Shown: piece after piece, positions 1 to 12,261 of the stretch
Numbering within the stretch: the first letter of the stretch is position 1
Layout of the letters: each line of letters begins with the position of its first letter
Assembly (NCBI RefSeq): GCF_026151205.1
Contig: NC_087078.1
Location: 16,137,118 to 16,201,117 of the forward strand
Direction: 5' to 3'
DNA: 64,000 nucleotides
Origin: Bolinopsis microptera
Lineage: Eukaryota > Ctenophora > Tentaculata > Lobata > Bolinopsidae
Made by a program: the position numbers and the translations under genes
Notes under the pieces: model-generated
Databases searched by the model: none
The model's input: only the letters and a program-made list of their open reading frames with translations
Told to the model about the DNA's origin: nothing

Positions 1-2
1 TA

Positions 3-1076
3 GGTGAAGAATCCGAGAAACTTCCAGTAGTCTATGGAGTGCCGCAGGGGAGCTGTCTTGGTCCCTTACTTTTTATTATTTATATTAATGACATCCGTAA
101 CTCATCAATTATAGGAAAGTTTATACTATTTGCCGACGACACTAACATATTTATAGAAGACACATGTGTCAAAAGACTATACGAAAAAGGAAATGAAGTT
201 CTATCATTTGTGTACAAGTATATGAAACTAAACTTATTACATATTAACATTAAGAAATGTTGTTTTATTCATTTTAAACCCTCACGGGCCAAAGAGGAAG
301 TAGAAAATGACGAGAACATACTAACTTTAAATAATGTAGTTATTAAAAGAGTTCAAGAAGCTAAATTTCTAGGCGTTATTATTGACGACCAACTTAACTG
401 GAAATCACATACGCAGTCACTTAACTCAAAACTTAAATGCGAAGTAGGAAAGCTGTGCAGAATACGACACATTGTCCCAAAGCAGTATTATAAGGATTTA
501 TATCATACTCTATTTGAATCACATTTAGGATTTGGAATATCTGTGTGGGGTGGTATTAGCAATAACCGACTTGAACCTATCTTTAAAACACAGAAAAAGT
601 GTATAAGAATTCTGTTTGGGGATAGAGAAGCTTACCTAGAGAAGTTTAAAACGTGTGCCCGAACACGACCTGTTGATAAGCAAAGACTGGGGGTGGACTT
701 TTACCAAAAAGAACACTCCAAGCCCTTGTTTAAAACCCACAGGTTGTTGACGGTCCACAATCTGTACAAGTACACTTGTCTCTTAGAACTATTCAAAATT
801 AATAAGTTAGAGGAACCATTATCACTGTACTCATCATTTAACAGGTCACCACGACGAGAGGATTATTTCATTACATCACAACCATCCTCACAATTCATCT
901 ACCAATCATCCTACATGTGGAACAGCTGTCGACAAACATCAAGTAAGATAAGTTTTAATACTCCGACAAACGGGTTTAAGAATATATTGAAAATTGCCTT
1001 ACGAGAATTGCAATTCAAGCATGATACACTTGATTGGTGTGAGCTTAATTTTGCCACAAATGAGCTCAAGTTCTGA
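3..1076 (+). CDS. Non-LTR retrotransposon reverse transcriptase, 3' part (cut by window edge)
   Basis: The frame is open to the left edge, so this is the C-terminal part of an ORF2 polyprotein. It opens just before the RT signature YGVPQGSCLGPLLF, followed by the catalytic FADDT box (YxDD family) and the KFLGVIIDDQLNW block typical of the thumb in Jockey/CR1-type elements. The remainder is the cysteine- and aromatic-rich C-terminal region of such RTs, ending in a TGA stop. The GTG at 39 is internal, not a start. The endonuclease and the N-terminal RT blocks would lie outside the window. No frameshift is visible in this part. The clade cannot be fixed without a tree. Confidence 0.85.
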   Translation, partial: GEESEKLPVVYGVPQGSCLGPLLFIIYINDIRNSSIIGKFILFADDTNIFIEDTCVKRLYEKGNEVLSFVYKYMKLNLLHINIKKCCFIHFKPSRAKEEVENDENILTLNNVVIKRVQEAKFLGVIIDDQLNWKSHTQSLNSKLKCEVGKLCRIRHIVPKQYYKDLYHTLFESHLGFGISVWGGISNNRLEPIFKTQKKCIRILFGDREAYLEKFKTCARTRPVDKQRLGVDFYQKEHSKPLFKTHRLLTVHNLYKYTCLLELFKINKLEEPLSLYSSFNRSPRREDYFITSQPSSQFIYQSSYMWNSCRQTSSKISFNTPTNGFKNILKIALRELQFKHDTLDWCELNFATNELKF

Positions 1077-4000
1077 TTTATGTGAGTTACTAAAATGACC
1101 ATATATCTTTTCTCATACATATAACCACTGCACTCCAACCAAAAACATTACTTACACCATACTCCACAAATGATATATATATATATATACACAAACACAC
1201 TATTACCGAGCAATCGCACTGTAAAACATGCTCACGATACACTCAAAATTGGAAATATTCAACGGCTTGTATATGAAACTTACACTTACACTCAGTGTAC
1301 ACCCAGTGTTAACTAGTATTACACACTGGTAAACTCTACGTAACGCGCGAAAATAATAATTCTATGGCGTTTTCATTGTCACATTTCACGTCGACGGGAT
1401 TAAACGCGCGCGCGCGTAACATCTTATCTTACTGCTATCTCAACGAATAAACACACAACGACTTTGACAATTGACCGACGACTTAACGATTGTGAGTTAT
1501 GACGGACTTAACTGTATGGGTCAACTACTAAAACTGCATTGTATACTATCTTAATCATTATACTGGACATGAGATGACGAAGTATCTTGAGCAGCACTTT
1601 ATACCTCCACTTAGAACTTGATTAGTCACGAACAATAGAATCATTATAAATCAATACAATAAAACATCTTGATCAATAAATGCCTAGCAGCACCAGACAG
1701 CAGCCGTGTACCTTTTTCGACTCCACGGAGTCCCTGATGGACTTTTTTTTACTTTTGTTAATAATTTGACCGCAACCTTTCTTTCTCGAAACACAAATCC
1801 TACTGTACTTCATTACAGTATTAAGATAATATAATATAAAGCAAATCATGTGAATATATGACTACGAAATAGATCTATAGACTTGTCCATAATATTTAAT
1901 ACCGTATTGATGGTTTTGAATTTTGTATATTGAATTTTAATGTGAAGCGTTTACTCTTCCCCCTCGGCAATTAATTAGAAAGTTAGATTAATGACAATAA
2001 TTGCCAAATGACGTAGTAGATATAGATGTTCAATGTTGTAGAGTGATTTCAAGAGTAGTGGTCCACAGGGGCCCGAAAAAGCCGTACAGGCACTTGGGTC
2101 CTTATCCTTGTCACTAGTCCCAATTGGATTCACTTTACACAAAACATGAACGTTTACAATTTAGACGTACACATTGGCACGATATTTATTAGAAAGCAAA
2201 CCGTATAAAATAATACGTGCGTGCGCGGCTTGAGCCGCGCCGCATAACAATTTATGCGTTTAGGGGCTGGAGTACGCGTGTTTACAGATTAATGAATTGT
2301 TGCATTGTAAATATTTAAAGTTGACGATATATTATGATTTAATAGTAAATTTTTCAAAGCTGGCTTTGGACTTAGGTAAAATTATAATTTATTTATTTAA
2401 AAGAAAAAACCACGGATAGTTTTTAATTTACATAGTCGTATAACTATAATCAAGTTAATCCTGTTTTCAAGAATGCGCGGCTTTGGCGGCCAGTTATTGA
2501 CTTGTACATAAAATTGAATTTTAAATAGAAATGTGAATGTATTAAAATTTAAAACTTTCAAAACGGAGGCTTATAAATATTATTATATTATGATTGTAAA
2601 ATAAAGGATAAAATTTTAAATTTGTTTCACTAAAAATTTGTTTCACTAATATCTGAAATGTATGATCATATTTTGTAATATTTTATACTACATTCCAACT
2701 TTTATATATACAGTCAAACCTCTTTTCTATATATTATATACAGTCGAATCTCTATGTACCATGCCTCTCTATACCAGGTATCTTGATATACCAGGCCTCT
2801 TCTTTTTTACTCAATTGTAGTCCCTTAGAGAGTGTGACGACGTTAAGAAATTTTCTAAGTTATACAAAGAAACTCTTATGAATATGGTGCTAACTGATGA
2901 GAATTACCAAGGGGATAACTCTTACGATAAATTCATGATCCCACCCAACACTAGCCAATGTATCTAGGCAGTTATGTTATTTCGGTTAAGTTATCTCAGT
3001 ACATAAGTGAATCCAATCTATCCCCTGCAATCAAAGTATTTCCATGCCTATTAAGCTATTACAGGAAATTAGGAACATCAGTGGAAAGGTGCACTGTCAA
3101 TCATTATTGCTCCATACCTCCAGTCCTCCTGTTATGTGCAATTCTCACTGCTATGTATGCTCCTCATTTGTATCAATTATATTGATGCTATTTTGTTATT
3201 GAATATGAAATAATTTTCAACCGTATTAATTTATTAACTTATTGTAAATAGCAAGTTTGACAAAGGGATTACGTTTATTTTACCCGGAGTTCGTTTAAGT
3301 TTAGTATTGTAAATAGTTAATCTGACGAAGGGAATACGTCTATCTTACCCTGAGTTATGTTTTAGTTCAATCTTGACACAATTTTAAAATTATAATTTAA
3401 TTATTTTATATATATGTATTGTCCATAACTAGGGTGGCCTGCTAACAGAACCATGATCTGCCTTGATTCATCCTTCAGCACAGAGAAAAGCTCCTTTTTT
3501 TATACATTATGATTACAGAGGATCTGATATTTAGATATATATTGCTGTGCTGTAAAAATTGACTTTATTTATTTATTTATTTATTTTAGTGTAATTGGTA
3601 AATTTGTGCAAAAAGTTTGATTTATCATTGCTCATATTATCGCATTTGGTGGTGTTTTGAGTGAACATCGAGCTGTATTCCAATGAAAGAAGAAATTTCA
3701 AGAAACAACAATATTGATTTGATTTTATCACAACTTTCTCATTGTGCATGCATACAAATACTATACTTTCATACATTATATTCAGCTAATCGGGCTAAAT
3801 AAGTGTAGGAAAAAAGTTTGGTGAATCAATCAAGCAGGGCATATGCCATAGTTATGTTGATCGATTTGTATGTTTACAACCTACCAGGACGCGCACCGAG
3901 TTGGACTCGTCGACGGTCCTGTATATATGGAACAAATATTTTACGAGTATCACCCGTTAATGATCAATCAACTGGACACGTTTTAATTTTCTTGTAAACA

Positions 4001-4749
4001 AACTACAACACTTTTAATAAATTCAGCCATTTTAAACTTTGGGTTGCTCTAACCAAAGCCTTGTAGCGCGATGCGTTACTGTGCCGCGCCGCGCACTCAA
4101 TGAGGCTTCTCACTGGCTAGATCGGCGAGATCGGCGAAATGCGCTACTGTGCCGCGCCGAGCTGCCATGAATTGACATCATCAATTAAACCAGAGCCCTC
4201 TCGCTTGCAGTAGCGCGCGACCGCCGTAGGCGGCACGGGATTCTACTAGCATAGTGAAACAAGCGCGCGTCACGCAGTACGCGTAACGTATACACATGGC
4301 TATGTCAACATTACGTAATTAAATAGTAACAGAGGTATAAGCGCAGCTGGAACAAATTGGCATCATAATGTTAATTAATAGAGCAAATAGTTTTTAGCAA
4401 TAAATTGAGCTGAGTATTGCCATTGGCTTGTATTAGGTTGTAACCCCCGGCCCACAGTCGTTTCACTATCGTTTTTACGATACAGGGGAGCCGCGCACTC
4501 GGGTCATACAACGTCCGAAGATACATATTACATAAAACCTACCCGAGTCGGGTAGGTTTCATCAATCGGAGACCCTTTTAAAAAAAATCTCGAAGATCGA
4601 CAGTAGCAAGTTAAGTGATTTAGCACGCTTGACTGCAAGCCTCGCCGAGCTGTGATGTGTGAAGGACTGCAGAGTGCAGACATCGTGAATTAAAGTTTGG
4701 TTAAGTTCTGAATCAGCATTTGTAGTTTTATTTGTACATTAAGCGAAAA
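1077..4749. other. Non-coding, AT-rich, repeat relics
   Basis: No convincing gene. Seen here: a short (TA)n run near 1171-1188, a CG-repeat patch near 1407-1418, and two roughly 65-bp tandem copies at about 3240-3370 that share 'attgtaaatag' and 'gggaatacgt/gggattacgt' blocks. There is a short perfect hairpin (acctacccgagtcgggtaggt) near 4540. A 75-codon frame at 2958-3185 has no recognisable content. Confidence 0.6.
4060..4200. repeat. Interspersed CG-rich repeat, copy 1
   Basis: The segment with 'tgtagcgcgatgcgttact', 'gatcggcgaga' and a final 'gagctgc...attgacatc' reappears at about 43868-43990, and its last part again near 4640-4695. It is an old dispersed repeat of unknown class. CG-rich composition stands out from the AT-rich surroundings. 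Confidence 0.5.
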
Positions 4750-4978
4750 TGTTCGGCCTTGATCTGTGTCTCCATGCTCCAGCTATCGTAGAATCATAAT
4801 GTAAACGATTTTCCGTTGATGATTCTTGGATGAGATACTGCATCTGAGAAACAGGAATACGTCTCTGATTTGATAATAAAATCATTTTGATCCTCCTTCT
4901 TGATCTCTGTCTTAATTAATTCTGGTGTGTGGTGGAATACAATCATTTTCCGTCTTCATCTCATTTTTACATTTCAGT
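4750..4978 (-). pseudogene. Zinc-finger gene N-terminal relic
   Basis: On the minus strand this closely matches the N-terminal coding part of the zinc-finger gene at 60928-62451. Shared stretches include the block around 'tgagatactgcatctgagaa' and the glutamate-rich KIEIKEEE region, followed by the ATG region. Small insertions and missing bases break the frame and no fingers follow. It is a fragment left by an earlier duplication. Confidence 0.7.
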
Positions 4979-4984
4979 ACATTT

Positions 4985-6300
4985 TGCTGCTCCATTTCAC
5001 TGAAAAGCTAACGATTGTATAAAAATGTACATGTACAACTTTCCACTAGAGAGAGAATTTGATTTACGTTCTGGACTTAAAGGGAAAAGGTTACCAAAAT
5101 CAAAACAAATCCATCTACAGTTTATCATGGTCAACCATTGGTATTCTTATAATGCCGAAAATTAGTCAGTGGACACTAGAAGTGCACTATACAAACTAAG
5201 GTTCGATGATAACTTTGAGTAAACGGCACGAGCATTAATATTACTAGCAGGAACCCGTCTAACCCTAAAATGGTGTCAAGACTAAATTTAAAACAATATT
5301 ACCTATTTATATATTACCTATTTATATATTACCTATAATTCGCGTTTTTGACACCACTTGGGGTACCAAATTTTGGGCCCTAAAAGTAAAACTCCTATTT
5401 CTTGGCCAATTTTTTATTTTTTCATGCTGATTTGGAGGCCATTAAAGCTTTTGACCCAGTCAAAAAAGTTTCAGTTGTATATCTTTTTCAGTTTTTGCAG
5501 AAATTCGCGTTAAAGTTGATGCTGTGGTGTCAGTAAAATGGCACGGATAAATAAATATATATATATCGTCTCGCTTTATATATAGTAAGATTGTATGAGA
5601 ATTAAACCAAGGTAACACGTTTTACCATGATGCTGTTGTGTTTATGGACAGTATCTGTATACAATCTTGAGCTATAAAACGATGTTTAGTTCGCTATATA
5701 AATATATTGACCACAATTTACCACATTTGATATAATCACATACGACTAGGACCCGATTATCGGTCTAGGGATCGCTGGTTGCTATGACATATGAGATGTC
5801 ATAAAATTTTTTTTAAATGGTTTTCGAGATAGCAGTCGACGTACCGACAAACTAGAACCCAAATTTTATAGCTTGAAAATATTTGCATGAAATTTTCGGA
5901 ATCGATCCAAAATTGCATTTATCATTATTTTGGGAGACGATTTTTGATTTAGGCCTAATTCCAAAATTTGCCCGAAAAATTCAGAAAATAAAAATTAATT
6001 AACGATCGACGTTCATACTAAGTCGTTTGTAACTATATAGATATAGTATATACTCAATCACAGGTTTGACACGCATTTTTCGGACTTTACTTTTCAATTA
6101 AAAAAATACGTATGATACCGTCGAAATTATAAGTAGAATTAACTTCCGAATTTCTCCTATTAGGTCGTGATCAAATTAGACCTTCTATATATTTTAGATC
6201 GAATCGAGGTGCCGCTTTTATATAAAGCAACGACCACCAATAAAACCAGAGTAACTCTTACCGTTATAGTAATAAACCACCTCATCGCGGGTTTACTACT
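4985..6300. other. Non-coding; copy of zinc-finger 5' flank
   Basis: No gene seen. About 5085-5215 resembles the 5' flank of the zinc-finger gene at 8090-8280: 'ggttac(c/g)aaa', 'atggt', 'ataatgccgaaaat' and 'gataactttgag' occur in the same order. This fits the adjacent N-terminal relic. A small 'attacctatttatat' tandem repeat lies at about 5300-5335. Confidence 0.5.
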
Positions 6301-6309
6301 AGTAGTAGT

Positions 6310-6385
6310 ACTACATATAACTATAAGAACATTCAGAACATTTATACGGTTTTTCAATTTTCAGTTTTCACCGGTATGAGTCCAT
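6310..6385 (-). pseudogene. Zinc-finger relic (part of one finger)
   Basis: Minus-strand translation shows HTGE, an interruption, then KPYKCSECSYS. This is the standard linker and first half of a C2H2 finger of the local family, broken by an insertion in the linker. The flanks have no further fingers. Confidence 0.6.
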
Positions 6386-6922
6386 TGATGTGGATATAAA
6401 GTAAGACCCGTGACGACGATCAAGTGATACTGATTATACCAGGATATTAATAGCTAGGAGTGTAGGTGTGATAGTGTGAAACTAGTCCGTTTGTATCATG
6501 TGTGATGTGCGATTGAGTAATACTAATTTGTCTATCCAATTTCCAAGAAAAATTAAATTGAAAGAAATTTAAATCAAAGTTCAATAGTGAAGCTCAGGAG
6601 GTGGAATGTCATTGGGATACAAATAAGACAGAGGTTACCTCAAGCGTTTAATAGTTCCTCGAAAACTTAATTATAATAAAACCAATACATTAACAAATAA
6701 AGTAAAATACTCACTTGTTATAAGTTATAACATAAATATAAATCTTTCACAATATTCCCCGATGATGAAATGAAATGAAATATGTATTACTCAACTTTAT
6801 TAGCATGTTAGACCTTTTATTATTTAACGTTGGAGTTATTCTTGATGATTTGATTTGGGCTTGATACTTCGTCCAGTCCCAACATCAGATATTACATAAA
6901 TCTTAATAGCAACACACCCTAG

Positions 6923-8044
6923 TTACTTAATCCCCGTAACCACTGTACTGACTGGAAATATGAGAGGGGGAGGATTTGTTGTAGAGTAGGTAGGTGAGAC
7001 AGTGGGAGGAGGTGTGAAGACAGACTCACCAGGTGAGAAGGTGAAAGGAGCTGCAGAGTGGGACATGTCGGGTTCTCGTTGGTAACTGGAGAAGCAACTG
7101 GAAAGTAGGCTTGAACTGAAAAGAAGGTAGTCGTCTAAGGTCAGAGGCTTTACTAATGGTAGAGGCTTAACAAAAATGGGTCCTTTAACACTATCATTCG
7201 GTCGAGCATTTGAAACCTGGCTGCTCTCATGAAAAGAGAGCGAGTATACTTCAATATCACTACGCTGATTAGTCACCAAAGATTTACGACTAGTTTTAAA
7301 AGAACACTCAGATAATTGATTGAAGTTTTCAATGCCATGCTTCTTCTGGTGTGAATGAGTCCTCTGATGAAAATCCAAAGCCGCTTTTTGGCGTGCACTG
7401 TAGAAACATTCAGAGCATTTATACGGTTTTTCACCGGTATGACTCAGCTGATGGCGTACTAAGTTTTGTTTTAGACTTGCACTGTAGGAGCATAAGGAAC
7501 ATTTATAAGGCTTTTCACCGGTATGACTCAACTGATGACGAACTAAGTGTGCCTTTCGGCTTGCACTGTAGGCACAATCAGAACATTTAAATAGATTTGG
7601 GCCGATATGAGTCCTCTGATGAAAAACCAAGGATGATTTTCGACTGAAACTGATAGAACATCCAGAGCATTTGTAAGGTTTTTCACCGGTATGAATTCGC
7701 TGATGGCGTACTAAGTTTTGTTTAAGACTTGCACTGAAGGAACATTCAGAGCAAATATACGGTTTTTCACCGGTATGACTCAGCTGATGGCGTACTAAGT
7801 TTTGTTTTAGACTTGCACTGTAGGAACATTTAGAGCATGTGTAAGGCTTTTCACCAGTATGACTTAGCTGATGGTGTACTATTTGTGATTTTTGGATGGG
7901 ACAATAAAGCTGAGCAGCAGGATTCGATTTAATAAAAAAATCATGTTCCTCCTCCTTGATCTCTGACTTTATCAACTCAGGTGGAATACGGTCTTCTTTA
8001 ATCTTCATCTTATCTTCAAACTCTAGTTTATTCTGTTGCTCCAT
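6923..8044 (-). CDS. C2H2 zinc-finger protein, six intact fingers
   Basis: Encodes 373 residues in a single open frame from an ATG. The N-terminus is acidic and shares PPELIKSEIKEEE with the other zinc-finger genes in this window. A degenerate finger (about residues 48-62) precedes six C2H2 fingers starting at about residues 70, 98, 126, 154, 182 and 210, joined mostly by TGEKP linkers with a strict 28-residue period. The proline-rich tail, with repeated VKPLP/VKPLT and FSPGESVFTPPPT, is also shared with the paralogues. The family acts in the nucleus as DNA-binding regulators; the target is unknown. Fingers 1, 2 and 5 all carry the helix SLKQNLVRH, so they may bind similar triplets. No intron is evident inside the frame. 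Confidence 0.9.
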   Translation of the reverse strand: MEQQNKLEFEDKMKIKEDRIPPELIKSEIKEEEHDFFIKSNPAAQLYCPIQKSQIVHHQLSHTGEKPYTCSKCSYSASLKQNLVRHQLSHTGEKPYICSECSFSASLKQNLVRHQRIHTGEKPYKCSGCSISFSRKSSLVFHQRTHIGPNLFKCSDCAYSASRKAHLVRHQLSHTGEKPYKCSLCSYSASLKQNLVRHQLSHTGEKPYKCSECFYSARQKAALDFHQRTHSHQKKHGIENFNQLSECSFKTSRKSLVTNQRSDIEVYSLSFHESSQVSNARPNDSVKGPIFVKPLPLVKPLTLDDYLLFSSSLLSSCFSSYQREPDMSHSAAPFTFSPGESVFTPPPTVSPTYSTTNPPPLIFPVSTVVTGIK

Positions 8045-8300
8045 ATAACTACTGAATCGTCACTAGAAATAAAATTTTAATGGGAAAAAGCTGCGGAGAA
8101 GGTTACGAAATTTGATAAAGCTTAGTTCAAAATTTAGCATGGTATTCTGATAATACCGAAAATAAGGAACCAGCAAAAGCTCTTTCTAAAAGTGTAAACT
8201 GTATATCACTATTATATCCAATCTTGTAAACAATAACTAGAACTGCTCTCCAAACTAAAGGTACACGATAACTTTGAGCTTCACTTTGCACCAGGCACCC
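8045..8300. other. 5' flank of zinc-finger gene (duplicated upstream region)
   Basis: This sequence upstream of the zinc-finger start has relatives at about 5085-5215 and 9130-9200 ('ggaaaaggttat/cc', 'aaagttta...atggcattctga'). The recurrence marks successive duplication of the whole gene with its promoter. No clear TATA box was identified. Confidence 0.4.
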
Positions 8301-8518
8301 GGTGCGGTAATATAATATTGTATCTGTTCCAAGAGTAAGTAACACCTGCTACTGCACTCAGCACTATCATGATGTGATTACAGAATACCGAGTACTGTAG
8401 CTGTATTATTGTATAATTATTCCGTGTGTACCATTTGTCATTTCTGTGTAAATAATTGCAAAATCAAACCTACAGACGAAGTTTTATGGGCAGGAACCGA
8501 GAGTGTCAATTTTACGAC

Positions 8519-8620
8519 AAGATTTGACAATATGTGACAATATATGACAAGAGATGACGAGATATGACAAGAGATGACGAGATATGACAAGTTTGACAAT
8601 ATCTGACAATAGTCGACAAA
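8519..8620. repeat. Short degenerate tandem repeat
   Basis: Degenerate tandem units of the type 'gatatgacaagagatgac' and 'tttgacaatatctgacaa'. No coding content. Confidence 0.6.
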
Positions 8621-9213
8621 CCGTGGGAAAATGGGCAGGGTCACTGCCCTTTTATTTTAATTTTATGAATTAAGCAAAGAAGTGATGGGCTGTTGAAATA
8701 CAGTTTTTTTAAAACAGTTTCTGTAAAGCAATAAGTAGTTGCTCGAAAACTAAATAAAACCGCAAACTAATAAAAATACATATTTTTTATAACATATTAT
8801 TATGTATTAGAGCGTTTACAATATACCCTGTTTATATTTTATAATGCTTTCGGCCGGTTTCGGCATAAAATATTACACACATTTTATAGCAATATATACA
8901 TGTGTATACGCTTTTCATGGCTGTAGAATCATACTAAGCTAGAGAATAGGACGAAACAAGCTTTCAAAGAATGTTTGTTCATGTAACCAAGAAATTTCGG
9001 AGCATTATTGGTTTGTATTATAAACGGTCTTATCCTGGGTTCATTATTATACTTAAGTACTAAGCTAACGACAAACGATGAAAAAATAAGCATTGCATCA
9101 CTGTGAGTTGATGGTATCTCAGAAAATAAAGAAAATGCGGAAAAGGTTATCAAATTCGAAAAAAATTCATCTAAAGTTTAACATGGCATTCTGACAAAGC
9201 CAAAAGTTATGAA

Positions 9214-9403
9214 TACCTTATCGGACTTTATTTGAACGGACATTAATTGGACGCTTGAGGCCCTAGCGATCATTCTAATGTCCGTTAAATTAAAGTCCGA
9301 CAAGGTAGTTAAATTAAATATATTAAATGAATGCCTTTGAGCGTTCATTTTAATGTCCGTTCAAAATTATGTCCGTTCACAAAATGTCCGGTCAAATAAC
9401 GTC
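9214..9403. mobile_element. Small palindromic element with TA ends (MITE-like)
   Basis: The left end TACCTTATCGGACtTTATTTGA matches the reverse complement of the right end. Internal 'gtccg' motifs recur about every 10-20 bases on both strands. Both ends abut TA, compatible with a TA target duplication. There is no coding capacity. Terminal bases resemble those of the larger TIR element at 14013-20817. Confidence 0.6.
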
Positions 9404-9527
9404 CGATAAGGTAGATAAAAATAAAGGTTGTAAACGTCTAAACTTAATCTCGTAAACAGTATAGTAAGTTTAGCTACTCTCCGAACCGATGCTTCATGTT
9501 AAGTTTGAGCCCATCTTCAAACTTTTC

Positions 9528-9631
9528 TGCGACATTATTCTATGAGTTTCAAGTATAAATCACAGCTGTTACCTCAATGGTTACAGCTGAGGTAACAGCT
9601 GTGATGTATATTTGGAACTCATAATGTCGCA
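9528..9631. repeat. 104-bp imperfect hairpin
   Basis: Two arms of about 45 bases (left 9528-9575, right about 9589-9631) are near-perfect inverted copies bounded by tgcgacattat/ataatgtcgca, with a 13-base loop. The core is cacagctgttacctc. It could be a tiny MITE; no target duplication was found. Confidence 0.7.
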
Positions 9632-9642
9632 CAACTACAAGT

Positions 9643-9885
<243 letters not shown>

Positions 9886-10188
9886 AGAGTTTTTATAATG
9901 TAGCGCGCTGTGGGCCTGGATGTTAAAACAGCGACTGCGAAACATTCCGTGGCAAGTATCCCTGTAACAAGTTTAAACTTTAAACACATGACAGGACTGC
10001 CGAGAGCAGCATCAAAATTGTCCAAATTCCAGATGAGTATAATTAATGGAGAAGGCCTAGCTGAGCAATTTGGCATTTCAAACACAGTTTTAACTATTTA
10101 AGAACGATTAAAATATTACAATTTTAAATGTATATTATAGCCTGCCAGCAGCTCTTGCTAGATAAATGTGGTTTGAAAAAGGTGCATA

Positions 10189-10669
10189 GGGAGCGTTCAC
10201 ATATAACATCAGCAAGATTTTAGCCAATTTTACTCCCCCTCCCTCTGTCAGCAACTGTCAGCATTGAGTGACCCACCCCCCCCCCCCCCCCTAATGACGT
10301 CAGCATTCGCCAGACCCCCTTGCCTTCTTAACTCCCTTACTTAATACTTAGGTACCCCTCCCGTCAGCCAGCGAGGGGGTATAAAAATGCTGACGCGGGT
10401 GTAGGGCGTACTAGGCAGGGAAATTAGTATGCGACTGATATAAAGTTAAACAGATCGTCAACAGAGTTAAAACTAAGTTCACCGAACTAATATTAAGGAA
10501 ATTAGCGAAGTTTTATTTAATTGTTAATAAAATTGATTTGAACCAACCATTTTTGCCAAAATTCACGTTCAATTCTGCAAACCTCAGAGTCACTGTCAGA
10601 CCCGTTCAGCATTTCCAAACCCGCCCTTTCCCCTTGGCTGCTAACGTCATAATATGCGAACGCGCTCCC
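10189..10669. mobile_element. TIR element, copy 1
   Basis: It starts with gggagcgttcacatat and ends with the near inverted copy atatgcgaacgcgctccc. Inside are CT-rich and poly-C stretches and the block gtataaaaatgctgacg (10379). The internal region 10378-10680 recurs at 11264-11654. No open frame of note. Confidence 0.55.
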
Positions 10670-11263
10670 ATAACCACAACTCAATTGTTCAATGTTCGAT
10701 ATTCCAACTCAAACTTTTGAAGCTATCAGTATAACTATAACTATAACTATAAATGTAGACTGTCCCTCATCACGTCGAAACCAATGGAATGGATATAATT
10801 AGTTGGTGCACAATAATATTAATGGTGGTATGTCAAAAAACTCCGCTCTAGTATAGACATAGTGACCCTAAAATAGTACTAATTATAGTACCCTATTATA
10901 ATAGTACTATATACTATGACTAGGTGGTATTAGGACATGATGCGATGAGGGAAAGTATCGACTGACTCCGAAAAAACAACTACGTAAAAATTATTAAGAC
11001 TAAGAGTTTACCGCTTTATGGGTACAAAACCAATATAGATAACACTTTGAAGGAGAGCCAAGTTTGAGCTACAATATGAAACAATTGCACTGCCACAATT
11101 GAAATTTGTGTCGGATGAGGGCGGTATACGTATAGTAAACTGACCACAGCTATGCTTAATAAACCATATCATTTATAATTTAGTACTAAACTTTGAACTT
11201 ATTTTCGATGCTTCACGTTTTGAGTACGCCTTGAGTTGATTAGTACGATTAGTAATTTTTTCG

Positions 11264-11654
11264 TATAAAAATGCTGACGGGTGTAGGCAGGAAAAATTAG
11301 TATGCCACTGATTTAAACAGTTGGTCAACAGAGTTCAGTTTACCGAGGTACTAATATTAAGGAAATTAGCAAATGTTTATTGTTAAGATTGATTAGAAAC
11401 AAAAATGTTTGCCAAAATTCACGTTACATTTTTGTTAAACTTAACGGATGTTACTCGTTTAAATTTCTTCGAAGTAGTGCGCGCCGCTTTCTTCTCGAAA
11501 TGTTATGGCAAGACCATTAACAATGGTCAACATTTATCTGCTGACGTTAGCAAGGCTCCTGGCTCAGACCACCCTCCCCCTCCCGTCAGCAACCGTAAGT
11601 ATTTCCAAACCCCCACTACCCCCTCGGCTGCTGACGTCATATGTGAACGCTCCC
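11264..11654. mobile_element. TIR element, copy 2 (left end missing)
   Basis: Shares with copy 1, in order, gtataaaaatgctgacg, aattagtatg, taatattaaggaaattagc, gccaaaattcacgtt and a terminal gaacgctccc. The left inverted repeat is not present, so the copy is truncated or the pair arose by local duplication. A related right-hand motif occurs at 21598-21740. Confidence 0.55.
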
Positions 11655-12261
11655 ATATTCATTTATTCTTTGGAAGAATTTCAGAAAGTTTGCTTTCAGG
11701 ATTGAAATATAGCAATTTGAAAATCATAAAGTGAAATGATAAATCAATGAAAATTTTAGCTTTGCTGTTTAGGGGTCAAAGGATAAAGTCCTTTAAATTT
11801 TGAAAATATACTTAATGAGTAATACTAATACTATAAGTATAATAGGTCTCAAAAAGGGTGCAAAGAGGGAGAATCTGCAATTTTTGTGGACAATTTGCTT
11901 AATATATTGCTTAATATAAGGGGGTGATTGTTCAAAAATGTAGGCGAAGATAGATTTTTAGACTCGATTTTAAGGGCACGCGATCAAAAATCGCTCGTGC
12001 AATACAATTACACACAAGCGCTGACCTTCTACCGGCGATAATTTCGGTTAGGAACAGTATTTTTCTATCGGATTAAAAGCATCTCTATCAGAAACATCTA
12101 AAAAGTCGATTTTGAGAAAATTTCCATGAAGACCCCCCCTGCCCCCTTAAAGGAAGGAATTCTAGCAATGAAGAATGTAAATTTGAACTACTCCTTGTCT
12201 TTGGCAGTAATGCATTTGGATAATGCAATGGTGGATTGGCCAAATGAGCCTACACCCCTGG
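11655..12261. other. Intergenic, no gene seen
   Basis: No supported feature before the segmental duplication that carries pentraxin copy A begins at about 12262. Confidence 0.5.

Noticed and set aside
2740-2830. Possible Tigger/pogo-type terminal sequence ('cagtc(g/a)aa(t/c)ctct')
   Set aside because: Resembles such ends, but no matching inverted end or transposase was found nearby.
2958-3185. 75-residue frame
   Set aside because: No domain, no support from flanking signals, in a region of degraded repeats.
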